Origin: an uncultured Thermomicrobiales bacterium
GTDB taxonomy: Bacteria; Chloroflexota; Chloroflexia; Thermomicrobiales; UBA6265
Direction of reading: 5' to 3'
Length of the DNA stretch: 49,666 nucleotides
Assembly: GCA_902806405.1 (NCBI GenBank)
Contig: CADCWL010000250.1
Location: forward strand, 1 to 49,666
In this document: positions 24,259 to 33,216 of the stretch, in pieces
How the letters are laid out: every line of letters starts with the position of its first letter
Position numbering within the stretch: the first letter of the stretch is position 1
Made by a program: the position numbers and the translations under genes
Notes under the pieces: generated by a model
What the model was told of the DNA's origin: nothing
Database searches by the model: none
What the model saw: the letters and a program-made list of their open reading frames with translations, nothing else

Positions 24259-27234
24259 CTACCGCGGCGGCCCCGGGAGCGGCGCCGACGTCGGGGCCGC
24301 CGCGCCGGCCACGGAGACGGTCTCGTCGACCGGCGGCTGCGCGATCACGATCTGAGCCAACGGCGGTGTCGCCTCCCGTTCCTCCCGAACGACCGCGTCG
24401 CGACCGATGTCACCGATCAGGAGCGCTCCGTCCGGCGCCACGGCCACCCCGACCGGCTGCTGGAGCGGATTCCCGCCGGCCGCGTCGATCGCCTCCAATC
24501 GGGTGCCGCCCCCGTCGAAGACCTCGACGCTGCCGCTCTCCGCCGAGGTGGCGTAGAGCCGGCCCGCCTCGTCGAACGCGAGGTAGGGCTGAAAGCCGGG
24601 GCGGACGCCGCCCGGGTCCGGCTCGGGCCAGGCCGCGACCGGCCACTGCGTGACCGGCGTGCCGTCCGGCGTGAAGACGGAGATGCGGGCGTTGCCCGAG
24701 TCGGCGACGTAGACCAGCCCGTCCGGCCCGAGCGCGATCCCGACCGGCTCGATCAGCCGGTTCGGCTCGCTCCCGTAGCCCCCCCAGAGCCTGCGAAAGG
24801 TGCCGTCGATGCCGAACACCTGGACCCGCTCGTTCCCCGTGTCGACGACGTAGACCTCCTGGTCGGTGACCGCCACCGCGCGCGGCCCGAAGAACTCTCC
24901 CGGCGCGCTCTCGACCAGGGCCGCGTCGTCGCCGATGTCGCTCTCGCGGCGCCCGTCCCCCACGTCGCCTGCCGCCCCGATCTCGCGGATCTCCTCTCCG
25001 TCCGGCCCGACGACCACGACCCGGTGGTTCCAGGTGTCGGCGACGTAGACCAGATCGTCCGGGCCGACGGCGATCCCGGTCGGCCCGAGACCGCTCTCGG
25101 TCCGGGCGAAATCGAGCCCCCCTTCCTCCTCGCCCCAGATGCCGAGGAACTCGCCGTCCGCGGCGAAGCGCTGGACCCGGGCGTTGCCCTGGTCGACGAC
25201 ATAGGTCGTCCCCGCGCTGCCGACCGCGATCCCGATCGGCTGGTTGAACTGCCCCCGCCCGGCGCCGGCGCCGGGCCGATCGCCCAGGGCGTACGGCCCG
25301 GTCGTCGGGAAGACGCGCGCGGCCAGTTCGGCGTCGAGGCCGAGGGCGACCGTCTGGACCGCCGCCGCCGCGGGGCCCTCGCGGAAGAGGAGGAAACGGA
25401 CGCCCTCTAGCCAGCGGTCGGGCCGGACCAGGGCGCCGAGGATCGGCCCCGCCTCCGGCGCCGCGTAGGCCGGCGGCACCCGGTTCAGCCACGGCACCTC
25501 GCGCGGGGTGTACCCCGCCTCGGCGAGTCCGGGGTCGTCGGCGGCGATCACCACCTGTGTGCCGGCGAGTGCCTCCTGACCGCCATCGACCGTCGTGAAG
25601 TCGGGAAAATCGCGGAAGTACCACTGGAAGGGCCAGCGGACGTCGCGGCCGGCGGCGATGCTCAGGCCCCGGCCACCTGGGGTGTCGCGGACCGAGCCTT
25701 CGAGCAGCGTCACGTCGCGGGAGAGGCGCTCCAGCCGCTCCACCTCCGGCCGGATCGCGGCCGTCGGCGTCCGTTGGGCGAGGAGCTCGGTCCCGTCGCC
25801 GGCGCGATAGAAGTTGAGCAGGATCGACGATCGGAGCGTGAAGCCGGCCAGCAGCAGCCCCGGGACCAGCAGCGCCAGCAGTGCCGGCTGGCGGTGCCGA
25901 CCGGCGGCGCGCTCGGACCCGATGAGGTGGAAGACGGCGTAGGCGAGCGGGACGACCGCCAGCATCGCCACGACCGTGGCCTGCACGGCAGCCGCTCGTG
26001 GATCGAGCGAGGTATCGACCCGGCCCAGCAGGATTGCCACGGCGGCGACTGCGACTAGCAGCCCGAGATAGGCCAGCGCCAGCAGACCGCCCCGCCCGCG
26101 GAGTGCGTCGCGGCGATCGACGGCCGCGACGAGGTCGCCGAGGACGCCGCCGCCGAGCAGGACCAGCGGCAGGGCGACGTGGACCGCGTGCTCCGGCGCC
26201 CGTCCGGCGCTGAAGCTCCAGAGCAGGAGGGCGGTGACGAACCAGGCCCCGAAGACCGCCCAGCCGAGCCCCTCGCCTCGACCCCGGCGACCACGCAGCG
26301 CCGCCACGACCGCGAGCAGCACGGCCAGCGGTTCGTAGAGCAGCGCTGCCAACATGAAGAACTGGGTCGGCGTGTCGACCGAGGTCTCCGCGAGCAGCCT
26401 CCCCCAATCGGCGACGAGCGCACCGACCCCGACGATGGCCGCCAGGTCGCTGAAGAATCGGGTGAAGAGAACGACCGCGGTGGCGACGAAGGCGACGGCC
26501 GCGCTCGCCGCGGCGCCGGGCACGCGGACCAGCGCGCCCAATCCCCGCCGCAGGGGGCCATCGCCCTCGGTGACGATCGCCACTCCGACCCCGACGCCGA
26601 GGGAGATCAGGACCGTGATCGCGCTCGGGCCGGAGCCGATCAGAGCGGCGAGCGCGATGCCGGCGGTCGCCGCCCAGGAGCGGGCGCCGGCATCGCTCAT
26701 CTTGGCCGCGCCGCCGCGGAGCAGGGCGACCAGGAGCAGCAGGGCGATGCACGCGACCGCGATCTCCGGCGTCGCCGAGCGGGAGGCGAAGACGAGCGTC
26801 GGCGAGAAGGCGGCGAGGGCGGCCATCCCCAGCGCGGCCGGCTTCCCGACGAAGGGTCGCAGCGCCAGCGCCAGCGCGACCAGGACCAATCCGAGGAGGG
26901 CAGGCGCGAGCCGGGCGGTAACGTCGGAGGTGCCGAAGAGGAAAAACGTCAGGCTCTGGGCCAGCAAAAAGAGCGGCGTCGTCTCCGACAGCGCCTCCCC
27001 GGCCGGCGCCGGCTGCCCCCGGTAGAGCAGCCAGGCGTCGAACGACCGCCGCGCCTCCTCCGGCGCCATCGCCCAGACGTCGAGTCCCGGGAGGCGCAGG
27101 GTCAGCGCCACCGCCACGGCCCCGACCGCCGCGATCGTCCCCCAGGTCACCGTGCCGAGGTCGAGCGCGCGATCGAGCAGCGTCGCGGCCGGTGCCGTTC
27201 GCCGCCCGTCCGCCTCCAGGGCCGTATGCTCCAC
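24259..27234 (-). CDS. GT-C-like membrane protein with C-terminal NHL beta-propeller
   Basis: A very large envelope protein of 991 residues from GTG 27234 (GGGAGGATCTC upstream). The N-terminal half (about 20-480) has 11-13 membrane helices arranged like TIGR03663/Agl23-type GT-C proteins. The loop that carries the catalytic DE motif reads 'APEEARRSFDAWLLYRGQ', so it has Glu-Glu rather than the His-Asp-Glu of its neighbour. An extracytoplasmic domain follows, with 'RWPFQWYFRDFPDF', shared with the next protein. Residues about 660-940 are five to six NHL repeats ('GIAVGPDDLVYVADTWNHRV', 'GPDGLVYVADSGNARISVF'), a six-bladed propeller for binding sugars or proteins. It probably handles lipid-linked glycans on the outer face. 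Confidence 0.82.
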   Translation of the reverse strand: MEHTALEADGRRTAPAATLLDRALDLGTVTWGTIAAVGAVAVALTLRLPGLDVWAMAPEEARRSFDAWLLYRGQPAPAGEALSETTPLFLLAQSLTFFLFGTSDVTARLAPALLGLVLVALALALRPFVGKPAALGMAALAAFSPTLVFASRSATPEIAVACIALLLLVALLRGGAAKMSDAGARSWAATAGIALAALIGSGPSAITVLISLGVGVGVAIVTEGDGPLRRGLGALVRVPGAAASAAVAFVATAVVLFTRFFSDLAAIVGVGALVADWGRLLAETSVDTPTQFFMLAALLYEPLAVLLAVVAALRGRRGRGEGLGWAVFGAWFVTALLLWSFSAGRAPEHAVHVALPLVLLGGGVLGDLVAAVDRRDALRGRGGLLALAYLGLLVAVAAVAILLGRVDTSLDPRAAAVQATVVAMLAVVPLAYAVFHLIGSERAAGRHRQPALLALLVPGLLLAGFTLRSSILLNFYRAGDGTELLAQRTPTAAIRPEVERLERLSRDVTLLEGSVRDTPGGRGLSIAAGRDVRWPFQWYFRDFPDFTTVDGGQEALAGTQVVIAADDPGLAEAGYTPREVPWLNRVPPAYAAPEAGPILGALVRPDRWLEGVRFLLFREGPAAAAVQTVALGLDAELAARVFPTTGPYALGDRPGAGAGRGQFNQPIGIAVGSAGTTYVVDQGNARVQRFAADGEFLGIWGEEEGGLDFARTESGLGPTGIAVGPDDLVYVADTWNHRVVVVGPDGEEIREIGAAGDVGDGRRESDIGDDAALVESAPGEFFGPRAVAVTDQEVYVVDTGNERVQVFGIDGTFRRLWGGYGSEPNRLIEPVGIALGPDGLVYVADSGNARISVFTPDGTPVTQWPVAAWPEPDPGGVRPGFQPYLAFDEAGRLYATSAESGSVEVFDGGGTRLEAIDAAGGNPLQQPVGVAVAPDGALLIGDIGRDAVVREEREATPPLAQIVIAQPPVDETVSVAGAAAPTSAPLPGPPR

Positions 27235-27549
27235 GAGATCCTCCCGAGCGATTGCTGACGGTGAGCGGCCGGACGCGGAGACTGCGGGTCCCGCCGCCGC
27301 GATTCGCCCGGCGAGCTTCAACCGACGGGCGGCTGCCCGCCGTAGACCCGCCTAGATTCGCCGCACTTCCTCTTCCCCGACCCGACGCCGCGCTCCCCCG
27401 AGGCCCCGCCGTTCCCCGAACGCGGCGTCGTCATCCCCGCGAAAGAGGGATCCCGTTATCGCGCGCGACACCGGGCGGCGGACGACCTCCAAGTCCTCGC
27501 GACCTCGGCGGGGTGCCGGTGCCGTTTCCGCCGGAGTGCCTCTGCAGCC
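27235..27549. other. 315-base gap between the two GT-C genes
   Basis: No gene is seen. It contains the palindromic repeat at 27430-27454. The long ORF drawn through it in the track (27431-32185) is a shadow. Confidence 0.5.
27430..27454. repeat. dispersed palindromic repeat-like sequence
   Basis: The sequence reads GTCATCCCCGCGAAAG then AGGGATCCC, with ATCCC/GGGAT arms around a GCGAAAGA loop. It closely resembles the 'GTCATCCCCGCGAAAG-GGGGATCC' extragenic palindrome common in many bacterial genomes. Only one copy is in this window, so repeat status is inferred. Confidence 0.45.
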
Positions 27550-30321
27550 TCAATACCGGATGGTGTTGAAGAGCGGCACGAGGTCGTCCCGGACGAAGAG
27601 GGTGTAGCGGTAGGTGCCGTCTCGCCAGCCGATCGGGTGGGGCAGATCCCGGTACATGAGCAGGCGGTAGAGACGCTGCTGTCCCGCCGGTTCGAGCTGG
27701 GTCGCTAGGCTGTCGAGGATCGAACCGACGACCGCCCCCGGCCCGTACGGCGGGTCGTGGTTCTGCGCCGCCGACCAGCTCGGTGCCAGCTCCGGCGCGA
27801 TCGCGAAGTTCCGGTAGATCGGCCCCTCCGGGAACCACCACCGGAGCACGTACTCCTGCGCCGTGTACCCCTCCAGCCGATCCCAAACCTGGAATTGCGG
27901 GTTCTCGTTGGCGACGATCGCCACCGGCGCCTCCGCTGCTTCCCCGGCGGGGCCTTCCCGCAGATCGCGGTTTGGGAAGTCCCGGAGGTACCACTGGAGG
28001 GGCCACGAGGTCCGGCTGTCGTAGGCGATCTCCATCCCCTTGCCGCCCGTCAACTCTGCCGAGAGCTGGCCGAGCTCTCGCACCATCCGCGAGACGTCCG
28101 GCGACGTCTGCGTGTAGATCAGCATGTCGCGCGGCACGTCCCCCTCGGCGAAGCTCGTTCGCCACCCGGAGTGGATCTGGATGAGCACCAGACCGATCGT
28201 CACCGCCGCAAGCGCCGCTCGGCCCGCAACCCGCGCCCCGCGCAGCAGCCAAGCGAGCCCGAGCAGCGCCAGCACCGCCAGCGGCGGAACGGCGAGCAGC
28301 CACCAGCGATCGGCCGCCGTCGGCGCGACGATCCGGTCCCAGCCGCCGGGCGTGGTCCCCTCCACGAACGCGCCGTACGAGAAACGCCCTGCCAGAAGGA
28401 ACCAGCCCGCCCCTGTGAACAGCAACGCCGCGACCAGACTCGGTTCGGCCCATCCCGGTCCCGTTCGACCCCGGTCCGCTCCGGCCGCCGACGCCCCGTT
28501 CCGGTCGGCGGCGATGCCGACGGCGGACCGCCGCGACTGCCATCGCTCCGCAAGCTCGCCGAGCAGCGAGCCCGCGAGCAGCGTCGCCGGGAGCGCGATG
28601 TGGATGATCAGCCAGGGCATCTTCTCGCCCGCCCACGACAGCGCGGCGAAGATGCCGACGAACCAGACGGCCAGGAAGAGTCGGAAAAAGAAACGCGGTC
28701 CGACCGCACCGCGGCGGACGAGCGCACGCGTGGTGGAAATCCCGACCGCGACCGTCGCCGCCCCGCCGAAGAGGACCGCGAAGAACTCGTACTGCGGAAG
28801 CAGGAGCAGGTAGTAGAACCAGGGCTGGTTGCCCCGCCGGTACCCGTGCTGGCCGAGCCAATAGGGGAGGGTGCCATCGGTCGCGACCGTGGCCGTGAAC
28901 AGCCCTTCCGGGTTCGTGAAGAGGCTCGTGTAGAGGACCGCGAAGATGACGCCGCCGGCCGCCAGGGCCGACACCACCCACGCCGGGTGCCGTCCCGTCG
29001 CCAGCAGCGCGGCCTCGACGCTCCCTGGCCTCGCTCCGCCGAAGATGCCGGTCAGCCACGCCGCACCGCCGCCGACGGCCTTGCGCACCCTCGCCAACCC
29101 GACGCTGCCGGCGACCAGGCCCGCGGCCAGAAGCGCGCCGGCGGCAAGAAAGCGCCAACGCCCGGCCCCCGCCAGCGGCTGCCAGGCGCCGATGCTCGTC
29201 CGACCCGTCTCGTCGACCACAACGATCGTCGCCACCCAGAACGCGGCGACCGCGACCGCGAGCGCGGCGCAGCCGAAGATCGGGCTGCCGCCGTTGGCCG
29301 CGCTCCCTCGACCCGAGACCACCAACAGGCCCGCCGTCAGCGCCGCCACCGCCAGGAGGGCGAGGGCGATCGCGAGCGGGTGGGTCAGGAGCTCCTGGTA
29401 GAACGCGAGCTGGTTCTCGCGGGTCGGCCGCGGCGCGTCCTCCCCGCCACGGTCCCAGGGGATCTCGGGCAGCGCCCGCCCCAGGGGACCCGGCTTGACC
29501 GCGTACAGCAGCGCGGCCGCCCCTCCCACCATCAGGTGGAGCGGCACCAGCTTTCGGAGGCGTCCCCAGAGCAGGGCCCCCCACAGCACGCCGAAGAAAA
29601 TCGCGGCGATGCCGAAGACGATCTCGTGGTTGGTCAGCAGGAAGCCGAGCGATGCGCCGGCGGTCACCAGCCAGCGCCGCTCCGGCCGCTCCAGATAGCG
29701 AACGATCGCGATGAAGAGCACCAGCGCGCCGACCACCGTGTAGATATCGTGCCGGATGTAACGGCTCTGATAGAGGATCGCCGGCGAGACGAGCAACAGC
29801 CCCGCCGCCGCGAGCGCCCCCCACCGGCCCAGGTGCCGTGGCCCGCGGAGCAGGAACGGCAAGCCGACCAGGACGGTCCCGAACAGGGCCGGCACGAACC
29901 GGCTCGTCGCGTCCGAGGCGCCGAAGAGCAGGTAGACGAACGCGTTCGCGTGGAAGAGGAATGGCCCGTGCATCAGGGGGTCGTGGATGTACCCCTGGCC
30001 GGTGGTGAAGAGCCACGAGTAGTAGGCGTGCAGGCTCTCGTCGTGGTGGAGCGTCCGTGAGCCCAGGTCCCAAAAACGGGTGATCGCGGCCAGGGCGATC
30101 AGCAGGACGTAGAGCCCGCCCTCGACGGACAGGGCCCACCGTCGGGACTCGTGTCCCCCGCTGGGATCGGCCTCGTCGCCCCGGGCCCGGTCGTCCTGTT
30201 CGACCCAACGGGGCGCGACCGGCGGCGCGCTCACCACCGCGACGCTCCCGTTCCCGTTCGCCTGGGTGTCCAGGGACGGGATCACGGCGGGATCGGGCCC
30301 GGTCTGCTTTGGCTCTCCCAC
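27550..30321 (-). CDS. TIGR03663-type GT-C glycosyltransferase-like membrane protein (Agl23-like)
   Basis: A membrane protein of 923 residues. I use GTG 30321 ('VGEPKQTGPDPAVIPSLD'), though TTG 30330 or a later GTG is possible. The ORF-track ATG at 30681 is too far upstream and would overlap the amt gene. After a charged N-terminus, the first helix is followed by 'RFWDLGSRTLHHDESLHAYY', the conserved HHDES catalytic loop of the family, then 'PLMHGPFLFHANA', about 12 more helices, and an outer-face domain with 'WPLQWYLRDFPN'. The family is linked to flipping or transferring lipid-linked sugars. It is paralogous to the gene downstream and in the same direction, suggesting that they act together. 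Confidence 0.86.
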   Translation of the reverse strand: MGEPKQTGPDPAVIPSLDTQANGNGSVAVVSAPPVAPRWVEQDDRARGDEADPSGGHESRRWALSVEGGLYVLLIALAAITRFWDLGSRTLHHDESLHAYYSWLFTTGQGYIHDPLMHGPFLFHANAFVYLLFGASDATSRFVPALFGTVLVGLPFLLRGPRHLGRWGALAAAGLLLVSPAILYQSRYIRHDIYTVVGALVLFIAIVRYLERPERRWLVTAGASLGFLLTNHEIVFGIAAIFFGVLWGALLWGRLRKLVPLHLMVGGAAALLYAVKPGPLGRALPEIPWDRGGEDAPRPTRENQLAFYQELLTHPLAIALALLAVAALTAGLLVVSGRGSAANGGSPIFGCAALAVAVAAFWVATIVVVDETGRTSIGAWQPLAGAGRWRFLAAGALLAAGLVAGSVGLARVRKAVGGGAAWLTGIFGGARPGSVEAALLATGRHPAWVVSALAAGGVIFAVLYTSLFTNPEGLFTATVATDGTLPYWLGQHGYRRGNQPWFYYLLLLPQYEFFAVLFGGAATVAVGISTTRALVRRGAVGPRFFFRLFLAVWFVGIFAALSWAGEKMPWLIIHIALPATLLAGSLLGELAERWQSRRSAVGIAADRNGASAAGADRGRTGPGWAEPSLVAALLFTGAGWFLLAGRFSYGAFVEGTTPGGWDRIVAPTAADRWWLLAVPPLAVLALLGLAWLLRGARVAGRAALAAVTIGLVLIQIHSGWRTSFAEGDVPRDMLIYTQTSPDVSRMVRELGQLSAELTGGKGMEIAYDSRTSWPLQWYLRDFPNRDLREGPAGEAAEAPVAIVANENPQFQVWDRLEGYTAQEYVLRWWFPEGPIYRNFAIAPELAPSWSAAQNHDPPYGPGAVVGSILDSLATQLEPAGQQRLYRLLMYRDLPHPIGWRDGTYRYTLFVRDDLVPLFNTIRY

Positions 30322-30625
30322 GCGTTCCAATCCCTCGTGCGCCCTCGCGCGCGTACCTCGGACCGAAGGGCCGTGTCGGTCGTCTTCGGCGGGGCCGCCC
30401 GAGTATACGACGCGCCTCGGCGGCCATCGAACCATCGCGGCCGATCTGCTGTCGGCAACGGCGGTTAGCGACGACGGTTGACGGCCGTTCTTGGGCCATT
30501 TGCACAAGTTCGTTCGCGACAATCGGCCCGGCGGCACGTACCTTTCGCCGGGTCGCCCTCCTAGACTGGGATTTCCGCACGGGAACGGGAGCGTCGCGTC
30601 GTGAGGCGGAGGGGACGGGGAACAG
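30322..30625. other. 304-base divergent gap between GT-C and amt genes
   Basis: No gene is supported. A TAGACT at 30562-30567 is a plausible -10 box for the amt gene, but no -35 partner was found. Confidence 0.4.
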
Positions 30626-31858
30626 ATGGAAGTCAACGCGGGCGATACGGCATGGGTTCTGATGTCGACGGCGCTGGTCATGCTGATGACCCCCGCGCTG
30701 GGCTTCTTCTACGGCGGTCTCGTTCAGCGCAAAAACGTCCTCTCGACCATCATGCACTCGTTCTTTATCCTGGCGCTGATCAGCGTCCAGTGGGTGCTCT
30801 GGGGGTACACGCTCGCGTTCGGACCGAGCCAGGGCGGCTTCATCGGCGGCTTCGACTTCCTGGGGATGAATGGCGTCGGGGAAACCCCGATCGGCTACGC
30901 CCCGACGATTCCCCACCTCGCGTTCGTCGCCTACCAGATGATGTTCGCGGTCATCACACCGGCCCTGATCACGGGCGCCTTCGCCGAGCGGAAGCGGTTC
31001 AAGGCCTTCGTCGTCTTCTCCCTGCTGTGGGCCACGTTCGTCTACGCTCCCGTCGCGCACTGGGTCTGGAATCTCGACGGGTGGCTCCTGAAGTATGGGG
31101 CGCTCGACTTCGCCGGCGGCACCGTTGTCCACATCACCTCCGGCGTCACCGCCCTCGTGGCGGCGGGCATGCTCGGCAAGCGGATCGGCTTCGGCAGCAA
31201 GGACGCGCTGGAGCCGCACAATCTGACCTACACCGTGCTCGGCGCCGGACTCCTCTGGTTCGGTTGGTTCGGCTTCAACGCCGGCAGCGCGCTTGGCGCG
31301 ACGGGTCGCGCGGCGAACGCCTTCCTCGTCACCAACACGGCCGCCGCCATGGGCGCCCTGACCTGGATGACGGTCAGCTGGCTGCGCCACGGGCAGCCGA
31401 GCGTGCTCGGCGCGGCCGCCGGCGCGGTGGCCGGCCTGGTGGCGATCACCCCGGCCGCCGGCTTCGTCGACACCCAGGCTTCGATCCTGATCGGCCTCGG
31501 CGCGGGCGCGTTCTGCTTCTTCGCCGTCGATCTCTTGAAGAAGGTCGTCAAGCTCGACGACGCGCTCGACGTCTTTGCCGTCCACGGCGTGGGCGGGATC
31601 TGGGGTGCGCTCGCGACCGGTCTCTTCGCGAGAGAAGCGGTCAGTGGCCTCGACGGGGTCAACGGTCTCTTCTTCGGCAATCCGGAGCAACTCCTGAAGC
31701 AGGCGGTCGCCGTCGGGGTGGTGATCGTCTACGCCGGTGCGGTCAGCTGGATCATCCTCAAGGCGATCGACCTGGTGATCGGCCTCCGCGTCCCGGAGCA
31801 GGAGGAGGTGCTCGGCCTCGACACGACGACCCACGGCGAGCTCGCCTACCAGCTCTAG
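30626..31858 (+). CDS. amt: ammonium transporter (Amt/AmtB)
   Basis: An eleven-helix trimeric channel that imports ammonium, 410 residues, from ATG 30626 after GGAGGGGACGGGGAACAG. Family marks are 'TPALGFFYGGLVQRKNVLS', the periplasmic binding-site Trp/Phe region, Asp in 'GALDFAGGTVVHITSG' and the twin pore histidines: His in 'GGTVVHITSG' and His in 'FAVHGVGGIWGALATG'. No glnK (PII) gene follows. Instead a 44-residue membrane microprotein starts 58 bases downstream. There is no separate signal peptide, as expected for the shorter Amt forms. Confidence 0.95.
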   Translation: MEVNAGDTAWVLMSTALVMLMTPALGFFYGGLVQRKNVLSTIMHSFFILALISVQWVLWGYTLAFGPSQGGFIGGFDFLGMNGVGETPIGYAPTIPHLAFVAYQMMFAVITPALITGAFAERKRFKAFVVFSLLWATFVYAPVAHWVWNLDGWLLKYGALDFAGGTVVHITSGVTALVAAGMLGKRIGFGSKDALEPHNLTYTVLGAGLLWFGWFGFNAGSALGATGRAANAFLVTNTAAAMGALTWMTVSWLRHGQPSVLGAAAGAVAGLVAITPAAGFVDTQASILIGLGAGAFCFFAVDLLKKVVKLDDALDVFAVHGVGGIWGALATGLFAREAVSGLDGVNGLFFGNPEQLLKQAVAVGVVIVYAGAVSWIILKAIDLVIGLRVPEQEEVLGLDTTTHGELAYQL

Positions 31859-31916
31859 CGGCCCCAGGAATCTACGGTCCGGCGTTCTGGGCCATGTTCT
31901 CAGGAGGAGACCCGAC

Positions 31917-32051
31917 GTGCTGATTCTCGCCTTTGCCGCTTTCGTGATCCTCGTCCTGGCCTGGCTGGTCGCCCCCAACGGCGAAGTCGCGGTTGGCCCG
32001 TCGCCGGCGACCGTGGAGCCTCTGACGATCGGGGAACCCGCCACCGCGTAG
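31917..32051 (+). CDS. 44-residue single-helix membrane microprotein
   Basis: This gene is too short for the ORF track. A GTG at 31917 is preceded by AGGAGGAG ending seven bases upstream, one of the best ribosome binding sites in the window. The protein starts with one membrane helix (VLILAFAAFVILVLAWLVAP), then a short 24-residue tail (NGEVAVGPS...) and a TAG stop. It lies between amt and the amt terminator, so it is co-transcribed with the ammonium transporter. It may be a small subunit or regulator of Amt or of another membrane complex. That role is inferred from position only. Confidence 0.7.
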   Translation: MLILAFAAFVILVLAWLVAPNGEVAVGPSPATVEPLTIGEPATA

Positions 32052-32108
32052 CGACGCGGAGAGCCTGGGACGGGGCATCTGGCCGTCGCCGCACCCGACC
32101 GGGACCGT

Positions 32109-32144
32109 CGACGAGGGGCGAGCCGACCAGCTCGCCCCTCGTCG
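32109..32144 (+). terminator. terminator of the amt operon
   Basis: A perfect 15-base-pair stem (CGACGAGGGGCGAGC and its complement) with a six-base loop lies 57 bases after the microprotein stop. Confidence 0.8.
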
Positions 32145-32239
32145 CGCCCGCGGTGGTGTGCGCTCCGCTCCGCCGTGGGTGACAATCGCGCCGCGGGAAC
32201 GCGGCGCCTGAGCCGTCCCGATCGACGAGGAGAGAGACG

Positions 32240-32584
32240 GTGGTGGACGTGGACGACGAGCGACGGGCCCCTGGCGACGCCACCGATGACGGACCGGAGA
32301 CCGTGACGAAAGACCCCGCCGAGCAGGAGGCGCTGGCCCGCGACCTCGGCGAGGAGCTGACCGATCTGTTCGCCCGCTACGTCCGGGCGGAGATCGATTT
32401 CGCGGATCTCAGCTTCCTCACGTACGAGACGCTCCAGGACCTCTACGTCATCGCCAGCGGCGCCTACGAGCTGGAGTACGAGGAGGACGAGGAGGAAGGC
32501 GGGGACGACGAGGAGAACGGATACGACGCGGCCGAGGCGACGGAGCAGCAGGAGAACCTGGCCCAGGAGCCGGCGGGACGGTAA
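32240..32584 (+). CDS. small acidic protein, unknown function
   Basis: A 114-residue protein from GTG 32240 (GACGAGGAGAGAGACG upstream). The middle part is a conserved-looking helical segment, 'LFARYVRAEIDFADLSFLTY' then 'ETLQDLYVIASGAYELEY'. This is followed by an extremely acidic, low-complexity tail (EEDEEE, then DDEEN). I recall similar short proteins in Chloroflexota, but no function. It has no membrane segment or signal peptide. Confidence 0.7.
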   Translation: MVDVDDERRAPGDATDDGPETVTKDPAEQEALARDLGEELTDLFARYVRAEIDFADLSFLTYETLQDLYVIASGAYELEYEEDEEEGGDDEENGYDAAEATEQQENLAQEPAGR

Positions 32585-32733
32585 TGAGGGCGGACGTGCC
32601 GGCGTTCGCTTCGGGCAACGGCCGTGGGCCTGCTCGCCTCGGATCGATAGCGGACTGAACGGCCGATGGGTCAGCGGCGCGCCCTAGCATCGCCACACGG
32701 ATGCCCGACTCTCCGTTCTTCGGTCGCCATTGC

Positions 32734-33216
32734 TTACCCCGCGTGCCGAAACCCCGCCTCCCGCATACCCAGTGGCTCGCCTGCTTGCAGCACAGCGGCC
32801 TCGATTACCTCCGCCAGAAAGACCACCGAATCCCCGGCTTCCACCTCCGTCTCCACCCGGCACACCGCATAGCCGAGCGCGTCGGCGAGGGCGGGACAGC
32901 CGGAAGCCGTCTCGACGATGGGGAGGTTGAGCGCCGCGTACTTGTCGCCGGCCCGGGCCTTCGGCCGGCCCAGCGCGCCGGCCAGCTCCCGCTGGTGGGA
33001 CGCCAGCGGGCAGAGCGCGAAACACCCGCTCCCCCGGATCAGCGGCAGCGTGGAGCTCTCCCGCTCCACCGAGAGCATCATCATCGGCGGATCGAACGAG
33101 GCCTGGCTCAGCCAGTTGGCCGTGAAGACGCCCCGTTCCCCTCCGTACGCCGCTGTGACCGCGTACAACCCGTACGTTACCTGTCGCAGGACCGTCTTCT
33201 TCGCCTGTGGGTCCAT
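32734..33216 (-). CDS. flavin reductase-like domain protein
   Basis: An FMN-binding split-barrel protein of 160 residues from ATG 33216 (GTGGAGACGAT upstream). The ORF track adds 53 shadow residues. It reads 'VLRQVTYGLYAVTAAYGGER', then 'GVFTANWLSQASFDPPMMML', the FMN-binding core of flavin reductases (RutF/flavoredoxin group), then 'FALCPLASHQRELAGALG' and 'EAGDSVVFLAEVIEA'. It would supply reduced flavin to a monooxygenase, or act as a flavin-dependent redox protein. No partner monooxygenase is near. Confidence 0.87.
   Translation of the reverse strand: MDPQAKKTVLRQVTYGLYAVTAAYGGERGVFTANWLSQASFDPPMMMLSVERESSTLPLIRGSGCFALCPLASHQRELAGALGRPKARAGDKYAALNLPIVETASGCPALADALGYAVCRVETEVEAGDSVVFLAEVIEAAVLQAGEPLGMREAGFRHAG

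Noticed and set aside
30490-30510. Possible sigma-54 promoter (TTGGGCCATTTGC) before amt
   Set aside because: The GG and GC elements are eight bases apart rather than the required ten, and the -24 half is poor.
27431-32185. 1584-residue minus-strand ORF
   Set aside because: It is a shadow frame running across the GT-C and amt genes. The translation is an Arg/Gly/Pro-rich string with no motifs.
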